DNA of 64,000 nt from Sellimonas sp963559135 (GTDB lineage: Bacteria; Bacillota; Clostridia; Lachnospirales; Lachnospiraceae). The stretch covers positions 12,529 through 76,528 of the forward strand of contig CAUWJP010000011.1 of assembly GCA_963559135.1 (NCBI GenBank). Reading direction: 5' to 3'. Positions 1-8,102 of the stretch are shown here, piece by piece. The position numbers were made by a program, and so were the translations under genes. The notes beneath the pieces are model-generated. The model was given only the letters and a program-made list of their open reading frames with translations, searched no databases and was not told the DNA's origin. Within the stretch, counting starts at the first letter, position 1, and every line of letters begins with the position of its first letter.

Positions 1-319
1 GCGCCTCCAGTTCAGGTTCTTCTATACTTTCCACCACAATTTGCGGCTTCTCTTCCAGTATACAGACTTTATACTCTTTCTCCTCTGTCAACCCGCCGGC
101 TGAAAACTTTGCCCACAGTGAGATTGTCCGGTCTCCCGTCCCATACGGAGGTCTCTTCACATTTCCCTCAGAGTCCAGGAAGCGCTCATGTCCTGATTTC
201 CAGGTAATATCTGATCCATGCTTTCCTTTTTTAGGGAGATTCAGATTGAACTCTACTGTGTTCAGATTGCCGAGGTACAGGGCTTCCATATCTTTTTTGA
301 TGATTTCCTTCGCTTCCAC
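1..319 (-). CDS. Partial Ig-like (atrophied bacterial Ig) N-terminal region of a larger, probably glycan-active protein
   Basis: The frame is open from about 346 down to base 1, so the gene runs off the left edge. The visible ~106 residues contain a pattern typical of atrophied bacterial Ig domains that precede catalytic modules in Firmicutes glycoside hydrolases (for example GH127 or GH43 proteins): GSDITWKSG, then an aspartate-glycine stretch, RPPYGTGD and a strand-like TISLWAKFS. The GTG at 319 is chosen because AGGAGA lies 8 bases upstream; an in-frame ATG at 346 with GGAAAG before it is the alternative. There is no signal peptide in the first residues. The catalytic part is outside the window, so the enzyme activity is unknown; the family link is inference. 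Confidence 0.55.
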   Translation of the reverse strand, partial: MEAKEIIKKDMEALYLGNLNTVEFNLNLPKKGKHGSDITWKSGHERFLDSEGNVKRPPYGTGDRTISLWAKFSAGGLTEEKEYKVCILEEKPQIVVESIEEPELEA

Positions 320-346
320 ATTCTCTCTCCTTTTCTCTCGTTTCAT

Positions 347-496
347 TTACTTTCCAAACATAGACTGATGTAAAAATAGAGCCATTGCTCCATAGATGTT
401 TTTCATCTAGTCTGCAACGGCTCCTGTGGAGATATATTTCTCCGTATCCCGTTTGACATCCTCCAACGTGATAGATGCAATTCCTCTTTTATGCAT
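347..496 (-). pseudogene. Possible 3' remnant of a gene, interrupted by an amber codon
   Basis: Between a clear promoter and the downstream gene lies a 50-codon stretch in that gene's frame. It reads as 29 residues starting MHKRGIASITLEDVKRD, then TAG at about 407-409, then 19 residues ending LFLHQSMFGK and a TAA that abuts the ATG at 346. The peptide reads plausibly across the TAG, as a decayed C-terminus would. The first ATG sits only 4 bases from the -10 box, so translation from it would have to be leaderless. It may equally be an untranslated leader. I do not recognise the family. Confidence 0.3.
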
Positions 497-499
497 ACT

Positions 500-528
500 A
501 TATTATCCATTTTTCGATGTAGTGTCAA
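500..528 (-). promoter_or_regulatory. Sigma-A type promoter for the left-edge gene
   Basis: On the minus strand TTGACA (523-528) and TAATAT (500-505) are separated by 17 bases. It faces the Ig-like gene, about 180 bases upstream of its GTG start. Confidence 0.65.
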
Positions 529-543
529 CGATTACAATAGAGC

Positions 544-1161
544 CTAACGGACAAAATTCGTTCTGACCGGAGCTTCCTTTTCCGGCAGTCCGTATGTTTC
601 CTTTCCGAGCTTAATACTCTTCATCAGAAATGCCATATTCTTGGCAAGCGTACGCATGATCTGCAGCCCTTCCGCATCCTCTGCAGCCTCTCCCGGCTCT
701 CTTCCATGAATACTGTTCCAATACTGTCCGGATGCCACCGGCATACCTGAAATAGTAAAAAATTTATTCAACTCATCAAAGGTAGAGGATAGTCCACCTC
801 TTCTGGCTACTGCCACCGCGGCACCGACTTTCATTGTTTTATCAAAATGTGTGCTGTAAAAAAGTCTTGTCAGAAATGCTACCAGTGTTGCATTTGCCGA
901 AGCATAATAAACCGGTGATCCTACAACGAGTCCGTCACATTCCTCAAACTTTTCTGCCGCCTGATTTACAATATCATCAAAGACACATCTGCCTTTCTCG
1001 AAACACTGTCCGCAGGCTATACAGCCTCTGACCGGTTTGTTTCCGACATGCAGGATTTCTGTCTCAATTCCCTCTTCTGCAAAAATCTTTTCCATCTCAT
1101 GGAGTGCAATCGCTGTATTCCCATCTTTCTTCGGGCTTCCGTTGAGCATCAATACTTTCAT
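544..1161 (-). CDS. NAD(P)H-dependent flavin oxidoreductase, iron-sulfur-flavoprotein-like
   Basis: A 205-residue flavodoxin-fold protein. The FMN phosphate loop LNGSPKKDGNT is at residues 6-16 and the GSPVYY flavin-contact motif is near 81. Residues 47-59 carry four cysteines spaced C-x2-C-x2-C-x5-C, which fits the compact 4Fe-4S motif described for archaeal and clostridial iron-sulfur flavoproteins; many relatives annotated as NADPH-dependent FMN reductases share it. It probably transfers electrons from NAD(P)H to quinones or other acceptors in the cytoplasm; the true substrate is unknown. The start is supported by AGGAGG 8 bases upstream. It is a single-gene unit with its own promoter, not obviously linked to the neighbouring sugar genes. 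Confidence 0.8.
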   Translation of the reverse strand: MKVLMLNGSPKKDGNTAIALHEMEKIFAEEGIETEILHVGNKPVRGCIACGQCFEKGRCVFDDIVNQAAEKFEECDGLVVGSPVYYASANATLVAFLTRLFYSTHFDKTMKVGAAVAVARRGGLSSTFDELNKFFTISGMPVASGQYWNSIHGREPGEAAEDAEGLQIMRTLAKNMAFLMKSIKLGKETYGLPEKEAPVRTNFVR

Positions 1162-1206
1162 GTTATGTACCTCCTGACTTAAAATTGATGTATTCCTAAT
1201 GCTACT

Positions 1207-1234
1207 ATTATAACACCAGGAGGCCGGTTTTCAA
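1207..1234 (-). promoter_or_regulatory. Promoter of the flavin oxidoreductase gene
   Basis: Minus-strand TTGAAA (1229-1234) and TATAAT (1207-1212) with a 16-base spacer, about 45 bases before the start codon. Confidence 0.6.
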
Positions 1235-1275
1235 ATCTTCTTTATAACGGCCCAGAACTGCAACAGAAATTCTCC

Positions 1276-1305
1276 AAAAGCAAGGGCGCAGATTTCTCTG
1301 CGCCC
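1276..1305 (-). terminator. Rho-independent terminator of the sugar ABC operon
   Basis: A perfect GC-rich stem (GGGCGCAGA, GAAA loop, TCTGCGCCC; 1284-1305) followed on the minus strand by a T-rich tail, 20 bases after the last permease gene. Confidence 0.8.
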
Positions 1306-1324
1306 CGATAATACTATGTACTTT

Positions 1325-2152
1325 TTAGCCTTTAATACCAGACTGTGCAACACCTTCGATGAACTGTTTCTGGAAGATGAAGAACAGTACTACCAGCGGA
1401 ACCACTGCCAATACCGCACCTGCCATCTGCATTGGGTACTTAGTAGTATACTGACCCTGCAGTGTTGCAAGAGCAGGTCCAAGGATCATTTTATCTGTAG
1501 AAGTATTAACGATCATTGGCCACATAAAGTCATTCCATGCAAATTTCGCTGTAAAGATTACAAGTGCTACAATACCCGGCTTTACGAGCGGTAACATAAT
1601 CCTTCCGAAAATCTGAAAACGGTTGCATCCATCCAGAACTGCTGCTTCTTCAAGTTCTTTCGGAAGAGACATGAAGAACTGTCTCAGAAGGAATGTACCA
1701 AATGCACTGAACAAGTTAGGAAGCATCAATGCCGGCAATGTATCAAGCAATCCCAATTTCTGCACAATCAGATACTGCGGAATCAGGAAGATCTGTCCCG
1801 GAACCATAAGTACTGAAAGAATAAGAACGAAAATAATGTTCTTGAAAGGGAATTCAATTCTTGCAAATGCATACGCTGCCATTGCACAAAATGCAACCTG
1901 AACTGCTGTTGTAACTACCGCCGAAATAATAGTGTTCATATATACCGTAGCAAACGGAATAGCTGTCAATATTTCCTGATATGCATCTGTTACCCATTCT
2001 GTCGGTAAAATCGTTGGCGGAATCTGCATCGCTTCTCCATTTGTTTTGAAAGATGTCAAAATCATCCAGAGAAATGGGAATACAACGATTATTGTTCCAG
2101 CCAGAAGGATCAAATGGACAATCAGATGATTTATTTTTGCTTTTCCTCTCAT
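1325..2152 (-). CDS. Carbohydrate ABC transporter permease, MalG type
   Basis: A 275-residue inner-membrane protein with about six predicted membrane spans, the first at residues 10-32. The cytoplasmic EAA loop that docks on the ATPase is visible near residues 165-195 (EELEEAAVLDGCNRFQIFGR). It pairs with the MalF-type permease just upstream (14-base gap) and with the lipoprotein that begins the transporter section. No ATP-binding subunit is encoded in the operon, as is usual for Firmicutes CUT1 systems that share a common MsmK-type ATPase. The ligand is not readable from the permease; context points to an amino-sugar oligosaccharide or glycopeptide. Confidence 0.9.
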   Translation of the reverse strand: MRGKAKINHLIVHLILLAGTIIVVFPFLWMILTSFKTNGEAMQIPPTILPTEWVTDAYQEILTAIPFATVYMNTIISAVVTTAVQVAFCAMAAYAFARIEFPFKNIIFVLILSVLMVPGQIFLIPQYLIVQKLGLLDTLPALMLPNLFSAFGTFLLRQFFMSLPKELEEAAVLDGCNRFQIFGRIMLPLVKPGIVALVIFTAKFAWNDFMWPMIVNTSTDKMILGPALATLQGQYTTKYPMQMAGAVLAVVPLVVLFFIFQKQFIEGVAQSGIKG

Positions 2153-2166
2153 TGATCTTTTCCTCC

Positions 2167-3090
2167 TTAATCGTAATTAACCCATTTCTTCTGTCCCCAC
2201 ATCTGAACAACTGTAACTAACATAATAATTGCAAAAATCAGAATGGAGATTGCTGCCGCATATCCTTTATATCCATAGTCAAATGCGGTACGGTAGAATA
2301 ACATAACAACTGTCTTCGTACTTTCGTATGCTGGATTCGTCTTACCGATCATCATGAAGATAACATCGAATACCTGGAATCCACCGATAATTCCTGTGAT
2401 CATCGTAAAGAAAATCGTTGGTGTCAACATCGGGATCGTGATCTTGAAAAACTGCTGAACCGGTCCAGCCCCATCAAGAGCTGCCGCCTCATAGTAACTG
2501 TTGGAAATTCCCTGCATACCGGCCAGAAGGATAATCATATCATATCCAACCTTCATCCAAAGACCAACCAGCATGATACAGAACAATGCTGTACTTGGAT
2601 CTGTCAACCATCCATGGCCTTCTCCGCCCAATGCACGAATTGCACTGTTCAAAACACCCATTTTCTCATTGTAGATCCACTTCCATACCATAGCAACAGC
2701 TGCTGCCATTGTTACAGACGGCAGGAAATACAATGTACGATAAATAGATTTTCCTTTAATCTTGGAGTTCAAAAGTGCTGCAACCAAAATAGAAAGGAAC
2801 AATCCAACCGGCACTGTAAACACTACGTATTTCAACGTCGTTCCAAGTGCTGCCCATACTTCTTTGTCCACGGCCAACTTTTTATAGTTTTCAAGGCCGC
2901 AGAAAGTCGTCATATTAAATTTGTTTACATCATTAAAACTGAACCAGATATTTTGGATAAACGGCCAGATATAAAACACAAGCAGACCGAGTGTAACCGG
3001 TGCAATAAAAATATAGGCCGCAATCCAGTCTTTTTTCTTCCAGGAAAGGCTCTTTTTAGAGCCTTTCACTACTGTTTTATTTTCAGACAT
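2167..3090 (-). CDS. Carbohydrate ABC transporter permease, MalF type
   Basis: A 307-residue membrane protein with six predicted spans after a positively charged cytoplasmic N-terminus (KGSKKSLSWKKKDW). The EAA loop is near residues 195-227 (YYEAAALDGAGPVQQFFKIT). It forms the heterodimeric channel with the MalG-type gene 14 bases downstream, and follows the solute-binding lipoprotein by 17 bases. All three genes are co-directional and evidently one transcript. Family assignment is secure; substrate is inferred from the locus only. Confidence 0.9.
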   Translation of the reverse strand: MSENKTVVKGSKKSLSWKKKDWIAAYIFIAPVTLGLLVFYIWPFIQNIWFSFNDVNKFNMTTFCGLENYKKLAVDKEVWAALGTTLKYVVFTVPVGLFLSILVAALLNSKIKGKSIYRTLYFLPSVTMAAAVAMVWKWIYNEKMGVLNSAIRALGGEGHGWLTDPSTALFCIMLVGLWMKVGYDMIILLAGMQGISNSYYEAAALDGAGPVQQFFKITIPMLTPTIFFTMITGIIGGFQVFDVIFMMIGKTNPAYESTKTVVMLFYRTAFDYGYKGYAAAISILIFAIIMLVTVVQMWGQKKWVNYD

Positions 3091-3107
3091 TTAATTATCA
3101 CCTACAA

Positions 3108-4373
3108 CTATTCTGCGAGTAATGCATCCGCCTCTTCTTTTAACTGTGTACAAGCATCTTTCAGAGTCATTGATCCGTCATAAGCCTGTTTGAGATACTG
3201 TGCTTCCAGATCATATAACTCTGCTGCTTTGTTGCAAACCGGAAGTGGATATGCTTCATCTGCATGGTTTGTATAAGCTGCCAGGTTGTACTTGTCATTT
3301 GCTTCTCCGAAGCAGTGCTGAGCATCATCTCTTGCAGAAATAACGACACCTGTTTCTCCCTGAATCTGCTGTGCTTCAGCGCTTCCAAGCCAGATTGCAA
3401 ACTCTGTAGCTGCCTCTTTGTTCTTGGATCCTTCGTATACACAGTAAGCAAGACCGTTGATAACGTTATCTTCTTTTCCGTTGAATGTAGGAATTTCTAC
3501 ACAGTCAATTTTGTCTTTAATAGTATCATTTGCCGCATATTCCGGAACCATGTAGGAACCTGCAAATGTCATGGCAATCTGCTCACCTTCAAACATTGCA
3601 TCAGATCCTGTTTCGGAAAGAGCAGAAGAGCTCGGAGATAATCCTGCATCGATCATATCGATCCAGCACTGGATACCAGCCATTGTCTTCTCATCTGTAT
3701 ATCCTGTCTCCGTTGCATCATCGTTTAAGATCCATCCATCGTTAGCATATACTGTCTGATAGTACCATGTCTGGAAGTCAACCGGACAAGCGAACGGATA
3801 TACTCCATCCGGAAGTTTGTCTTTAAGTTCTGTTGCCAGAGCTACCAGATCTTCATATGTCATGTCGTCTGTCGGATAAGCCACGCCTGCCTGATCAAAC
3901 ATTTCTTTGTTGTACCATAATGCGTTTGTATCGAAGTCCTTCGGTACACCATAGTTTTTACCATCACGTACATAGTTGTTAATCAGAGTTTCAGAAAAAC
4001 TGTCCGGAATATCTGAATCAGCAACAGCATCTGTGATATCTGCAAGGATACCACCCTCTACATAGGAATCGAGGTGAAGTACGTTTACCCAGAATACATC
4101 TGGAGCTTTTCCGCCTGTTGCAGAAGTTTCCAGTTTTGTAAAGTAATCTTTGTATGGTGTCAGCTGAATTTCAATCGTTACATCATCATGTTCTTTTTCA
4201 TAAGCTTCTACCATCTGCTCCATAGCCGGTCTCTGGTTCTCATCCCAAATACCAAATACGATTTCTGTTTTTCCGTCAGATGATTTTCCATCTCCGCCGC
4301 ATCCAGCAAGAAGTCCTGCTCCCAGGAGCGCTGTCAAACCAACTGCTGTGACTTTTTTGAGGTTCTTTTTCAT
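3108..4373 (-). CDS. Sugar ABC transporter substrate-binding lipoprotein
   Basis: A 421-residue extracellular solute-binding protein (family 1, MalE-like). The N-terminus is a lipoprotein signal with two lysines, a hydrophobic stretch and the lipobox LLAGC, making Cys25 the lipidated residue. The start at 4373 is chosen because GGAGAG lies just upstream and because the longer open frame would put 22 non-signal residues before it. The mature protein keeps the usual fold markers (FWVNV near 107, a YNKEMFD segment near 165). It would capture the imported sugar on the outer membrane face and pass it to the two permeases encoded next. Confidence 0.9.
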   Translation of the reverse strand: MKKNLKKVTAVGLTALLGAGLLAGCGGDGKSSDGKTEIVFGIWDENQRPAMEQMVEAYEKEHDDVTIEIQLTPYKDYFTKLETSATGGKAPDVFWVNVLHLDSYVEGGILADITDAVADSDIPDSFSETLINNYVRDGKNYGVPKDFDTNALWYNKEMFDQAGVAYPTDDMTYEDLVALATELKDKLPDGVYPFACPVDFQTWYYQTVYANDGWILNDDATETGYTDEKTMAGIQCWIDMIDAGLSPSSSALSETGSDAMFEGEQIAMTFAGSYMVPEYAANDTIKDKIDCVEIPTFNGKEDNVINGLAYCVYEGSKNKEAATEFAIWLGSAEAQQIQGETGVVISARDDAQHCFGEANDKYNLAAYTNHADEAYPLPVCNKAAELYDLEAQYLKQAYDGSMTLKDACTQLKEEADALLAE

Positions 4374-4446
4374 AATAACACTCTCCTTTTCTTTTTTTAG
4401 CTTTCGCCAGTTTCTCGCATATATGAAATGGTGTCCCATTTACATA

Positions 4447-5760
4447 TCAAACACATACGTTTCTTAACGTATCCAGATCCACTACGGTACCGCCATGTAA
4501 TCTGGACTCTTCCGCAGCAAGTGCGCAATAATGACTTTCCACTGATTTTTCAAGTGATGTAATCGAAGCACTTTCTTCTATATTTCCAAGAAGAATATCC
4601 ATAAACTCTTTTACCATCACGTTATCTCCGCCACCATGGCCGGAGAAATCATCAGACAGGTCAGCCACATTGATCCTTTCACTGATCACTTCTTTTCCAA
4701 AAAGATTGATTTGGATGTAACTTTTATCCGGAGCATCTTCCATATCCACAATCAGCTCGCCCTTTGTTCCGAAGAACTTCGCGTATCTTGCAATGGAGGA
4801 TGAAAATCCGCACATTGTAAAGCTCATTGTAGTTCCGTCTGTCATATTCATGTTAACAACCTGATGGTCTACCACATTGTTGTCACAGTGGTAAACACAT
4901 CTTCCATACGGTCCTGTCTTTAAAGCTTCTATCAGGCTTTCTTCTGTCGGTACAGGTGCCACTACGTTCAGCGGCCATCCTCTGTGTCCTGTACGGTATC
5001 CTGTTACATCGCTGTCTAAGTAGATCATTTCCGCATTAAATGGGCAGGTATCTTTCACCTTACATCCATCCAGGCAACGTCCTGTGCATCCTTCCGGAGC
5101 GTTCTCCTCTTTGAAAAGATATGTACTTCCGTAAGAAGAGACGGACTTGCATTTCTTATTGGCAAGCCACAGATAAAGATCCATATCATGGCAACATTTC
5201 TGAAGGATCATCGGGCTTGTCTTATTGGAATTTGACCAGTTGCCTCTCACGAAGCTGTGAGCCATATGGAACCATCCTACATTTTCAGCTGCCATAATGG
5301 ACACCACATCACCGATCTTTCCTGAATCGAGGATTTCTTTGACCTTGCGGTAAATCGGGGTGTACCGGAGTACATGACATACAACAACTTTCCGGTCACA
5401 TTCTTTTGCAACTTTGACAATCTCTCTGCACTCATCCAAGTCTGGTGAAATCGGTTTTTCCAAGAGAAGATGATAGCCTTTTCTCAGAGCCGGAATTGCA
5501 TGACCAACATGCTGCCGATCCTGTGTTGTGATAAACATAACGTCAGCAAGCTTATCCTCTTTCAGCATCTCCTCTGCGCTCGTATAGCATCTTTCTTTTG
5601 GAATTCCAAAATCTTTGGCTACCATTTCTACTTTTACCGGATCAATATCTGCGATGGCAACAATCTCCATCTTTTCCGGATAAACTTTCGCAGCCTGAGC
5701 ATAAACGTCTTTTCCTCTGCTCCCCAAACCTGCCAGTGCAACTTTAATCTTTCCGCTCAT
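4447..5760 (-). CDS. Gfo/Idh/MocA family protein with a cysteine cluster
   Basis: A 437-residue protein with an N-terminal Rossmann domain (VALAGLGSRGKDVY at residues 7-20) and the EKPIS motif near 121, then a C-terminal alpha/beta domain. The family uses NAD(P) to oxidise sugar hydroxyls, but some members (GH109 and newer NAD-dependent families) are glycosidases, including alpha-N-acetylgalactosaminidases. A segment near residues 220-240 holds four cysteines (GCTGRCLDGCKVKDTC), seen in some family members and suggestive of a metal or structural role. It is the first gene of the ABC operon, so it probably acts on the imported sugar. Whether it is a dehydrogenase or a glycosidase cannot be told by eye. 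Confidence 0.8.
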   Translation of the reverse strand: MSGKIKVALAGLGSRGKDVYAQAAKVYPEKMEIVAIADIDPVKVEMVAKDFGIPKERCYTSAEEMLKEDKLADVMFITTQDRQHVGHAIPALRKGYHLLLEKPISPDLDECREIVKVAKECDRKVVVCHVLRYTPIYRKVKEILDSGKIGDVVSIMAAENVGWFHMAHSFVRGNWSNSNKTSPMILQKCCHDMDLYLWLANKKCKSVSSYGSTYLFKEENAPEGCTGRCLDGCKVKDTCPFNAEMIYLDSDVTGYRTGHRGWPLNVVAPVPTEESLIEALKTGPYGRCVYHCDNNVVDHQVVNMNMTDGTTMSFTMCGFSSSIARYAKFFGTKGELIVDMEDAPDKSYIQINLFGKEVISERINVADLSDDFSGHGGGDNVMVKEFMDILLGNIEESASITSLEKSVESHYCALAAEESRLHGGTVVDLDTLRNVCV

Positions 5761-5812
5761 GTCATACCTACTTTCTTCCTCAGTTGTGATTTTTAAACTA
5801 TTGATGTAACTA

Positions 5813-5874
5813 ATTATATAGTTTTTTATGCATAAATGCTTTTCCTATTGTCCTGTTATCTTGTCAAATTATCC
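5813..5874 (-). promoter_or_regulatory. Activator-type promoter and operator of the Gfo/Idh-ABC operon
   Basis: The minus strand carries a good -10 box (TATAAT, 5813-5818) without a recognisable -35. Ending 25 bases upstream of it is a 31-base element at 5844-5874 that begins GGATAATTTGACAAGA and ends ACAATAGG. A closely similar element sits at the same distance from the -10 box of the GH129-like gene (8036-8067). A further related stretch (AGGACAAGG...ACAGACAAAAC) lies near 5914-5940. The arrangement suits binding by one of the AraC regulators; this is inference. Confidence 0.55.
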
Positions 5875-5990
5875 TGCTTTTAGACTAATTGCATAATACA
5901 AATTCTTATCGTTTGTTTTGTCTGTACACCTTGTCCTATTTTTTCAGTTTGATTTTTGTGTATTAGCACAATAAAGTGCTTCTTTATTAT

Positions 5991-6039
5991 AAAAAAACGG
6001 AATTTATATGCTGGTTATAATGTCACACATAAATTCCGT
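5991..6039 (-). terminator. Terminator of the GH129-like gene
   Basis: On the minus strand ACGGAATTTAT pairs with ATAAATTCCGT across a 20-base loop and is followed by seven T residues, 24 bases after the stop codon. The arms are at 6029-6039 and 5997-6008. It separates the GH129-like gene from the ABC operon. Confidence 0.75.
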
Positions 6040-6062
6040 CTTTTATAGATTCTGTTTATTGT

Positions 6063-7949
6063 TTACGCAATCTCGTATGTCTGTTTCTCAAAATCAACTG
6101 TTACCTGTGTTCCGTCTGAGAAAGTAGTTCTCTGAATCATTGGATTCTGATCTACCATCTCGTGACGAACCATTTCACATTTTGCAACTTTCTCATGAAG
6201 ATCAGAAACCACTTTGCAGCGTTTAATATCTTCTTCCAGTTTTAATTCCACACCTGCTTCAAATGCTCCATCAAAGTTCGGATAAGCAGCATCACGAATC
6301 AGATATGGTGCTCCTCCGTTCAGAAGTGCATACAGCATGTAGTCTTCTTCCTCACTTACTTTGTCCATCATCCACGGCTCAATTACGCAGTCATGGTAAA
6401 CAAGATTATAAAGCGGTACCGGTATTCCCTGCTTTGGTTCTCCCGGCTGACGCAGCATGAAGTCGTACGGTGCATAGTGGCAGAATACCAGACTTGGCAC
6501 TGCCCAGTCGCTTACCTCCTCAGAACTTGGAAGAATTCCTTTTGAAAGAAGGTACTCAAAGCATTTCGCACGGAATTCATAGCAGTCTCTTCTTGTCATT
6601 CTGTGCATTGGATTATCGCACTCGTCTCCCTCATTACATGTAAATACATCCAGATAAGCTCCATCCAGATGAATTCCATTTTTCTCAATCTCCTGGAAAT
6701 TTCTCTTTACATAATAAGGCGCCTGTGTAGCACACAGATAGGACTGCGGTCCGCCTGCCCATCTCTGGTGTTTCGGAATACTTCCATCTGTGAGACGGCA
6801 TGCATAATTTTCATCAAAGCTTGGAGCTGCCAGATAGTAATCTCTGTACTGGTCATGAATTCCAAACATATATCCACACTCATGCATCGTATCTGCCAGA
6901 GATTTCATGCCTTCCCAGCCGCCGGCTTCTTTACATGCCGGAAGGTAATCCGGATGCTGGTTATCGTATCCCGGCTGTGCCCATCCATCCAGATGCAGAT
7001 ACAGCTTTTCTACACCAATATCATGGAGATGACGAATTTCTTTTTCTCTTGTTTCAAATGTAGTCAGATGATTATTTTTCTCCGGATTTTCCGGATCAAA
7101 GAAATCAGAATTCGGCTGCACTTCCGTCTTGATTCCTTTATGTACAAATGCACATCCAATCAGGTCATTTACAGAAGGATTTCTGGCTGCTTTTTCTTCC
7201 AGCGTCCTAAGTCTTCCCTGTTCATTAACATAATTTCTGTATACTTTACAGAGATCATTATAATCGCAGTCAGATAACAGAGTATATTTCATAATTCTTC
7301 TATAATCCATTTTTCCAAGACTTGGCTCAAATCTCACGCTGACATGAGAATATGGTCCGTTTGCCGGATGCTCTGCCTGATATCCGGCATTCCACGGTGT
7401 CACACAGATCGCAATATATCCTGCACGTCCACGCACCTGGCCAAACCACGGCATATATCCTCCCGCTGTTTCAAAAAAGCCGTCAAAAATCACCGGCTTT
7501 AACTCCTGCGGCCATGTATTCGGGATCAGCATACCCTGTTCCTGATTCAAAAGTGTATACCAATCTTCCTTTGCCTCTTCAAATTCCATTTCTCCAGGCC
7601 AGAGCACTTTCTGAATCTGAAGCCCCTCTTCTTTTACAGGAATCCACTCGAAATATACTTCTCCTGTTGACTCTTCAACCCACACAAATGTTTCAAATGT
7701 ATAAGGAACTTCTGTACCGTCTACACAAAATCCTTCATAAACACTGAGGATTCCGGTTCCTGTTCCGCATTCAGTTGTTTCGTGTGAAATTCTGCAGGCA
7801 TCCTGAAACAGAAATTCGCCTTCCTCACAAATCATCTTTGGTACATAATTACTACTCCATTTCCATGATTCCTGCTCCCTCTGCATCTCAAAGGTTAGTT
7901 TATTCTCATCGAATATAAGAGTTGTACCTGCTTTCGTGATCTCAATCAT
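6063..7949 (-). CDS. GH129-like alpha-N-acetylgalactosaminidase (probable)
   Basis: A 628-residue cytoplasmic protein: N-terminal beta-rich domain (1-~260), then a TIM-barrel-like domain with LYLHLDGW (316-323), HLDGAYLDVF (427-436) and SSEEVSDW (475-482). Length and layout resemble bifidobacterial NagBb, a GH129 enzyme that removes GalNAc from Tn antigen. From memory, its nucleophile is Asp435 and its acid/base Glu478; Asp434 and Glu477/478 here fall at matching positions. There is no signal peptide, so a substrate would have to be imported. An SD (GGAAGG) supports the start. It has its own promoter and terminator and lies beside the importer and the N-acetylhexosamine kinase set. Another clan-related glycosidase family is possible. 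Confidence 0.6.
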   Translation of the reverse strand: MIEITKAGTTLIFDENKLTFEMQREQESWKWSSNYVPKMICEEGEFLFQDACRISHETTECGTGTGILSVYEGFCVDGTEVPYTFETFVWVEESTGEVYFEWIPVKEEGLQIQKVLWPGEMEFEEAKEDWYTLLNQEQGMLIPNTWPQELKPVIFDGFFETAGGYMPWFGQVRGRAGYIAICVTPWNAGYQAEHPANGPYSHVSVRFEPSLGKMDYRRIMKYTLLSDCDYNDLCKVYRNYVNEQGRLRTLEEKAARNPSVNDLIGCAFVHKGIKTEVQPNSDFFDPENPEKNNHLTTFETREKEIRHLHDIGVEKLYLHLDGWAQPGYDNQHPDYLPACKEAGGWEGMKSLADTMHECGYMFGIHDQYRDYYLAAPSFDENYACRLTDGSIPKHQRWAGGPQSYLCATQAPYYVKRNFQEIEKNGIHLDGAYLDVFTCNEGDECDNPMHRMTRRDCYEFRAKCFEYLLSKGILPSSEEVSDWAVPSLVFCHYAPYDFMLRQPGEPKQGIPVPLYNLVYHDCVIEPWMMDKVSEEEDYMLYALLNGGAPYLIRDAAYPNFDGAFEAGVELKLEEDIKRCKVVSDLHEKVAKCEMVRHEMVDQNPMIQRTTFSDGTQVTVDFEKQTYEIA

Positions 7950-8005
7950 ACCATTTTCCTTCCTTTTTTGTCCATTTTGTTCAGTTTCACCCTATTGTAT
8001 TTCCA

Positions 8006-8082
8006 ATTATACATGATTTTGCACAACCCCGCTTACCTTATTATCTGATCTTCTTGTCTTATTATCCATATTCTGCTACAAT
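8006..8082. promoter_or_regulatory. Divergent promoter region with operator between GH129-like gene and AraC gene 1
   Basis: Minus strand: a -10 box TATAAT (8006-8011) with no clear -35, and 24 bases upstream a 32-base element (8036-8067) beginning GGATAATAAGACAAGA. It matches the element at 5844-5874 at about 22 of 31 positions with one single-base gap. Plus strand: the AraC gene has TTGTCT (8054-8059), a 17-base spacer and TACAAT (8077-8082). The element covers that -35 box, so a bound regulator could activate the hydrolase and repress its own gene. Confidence 0.6.
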
Positions 8083-8102
8083 GACGGAAAGGAGGCAGGT
8101 TC

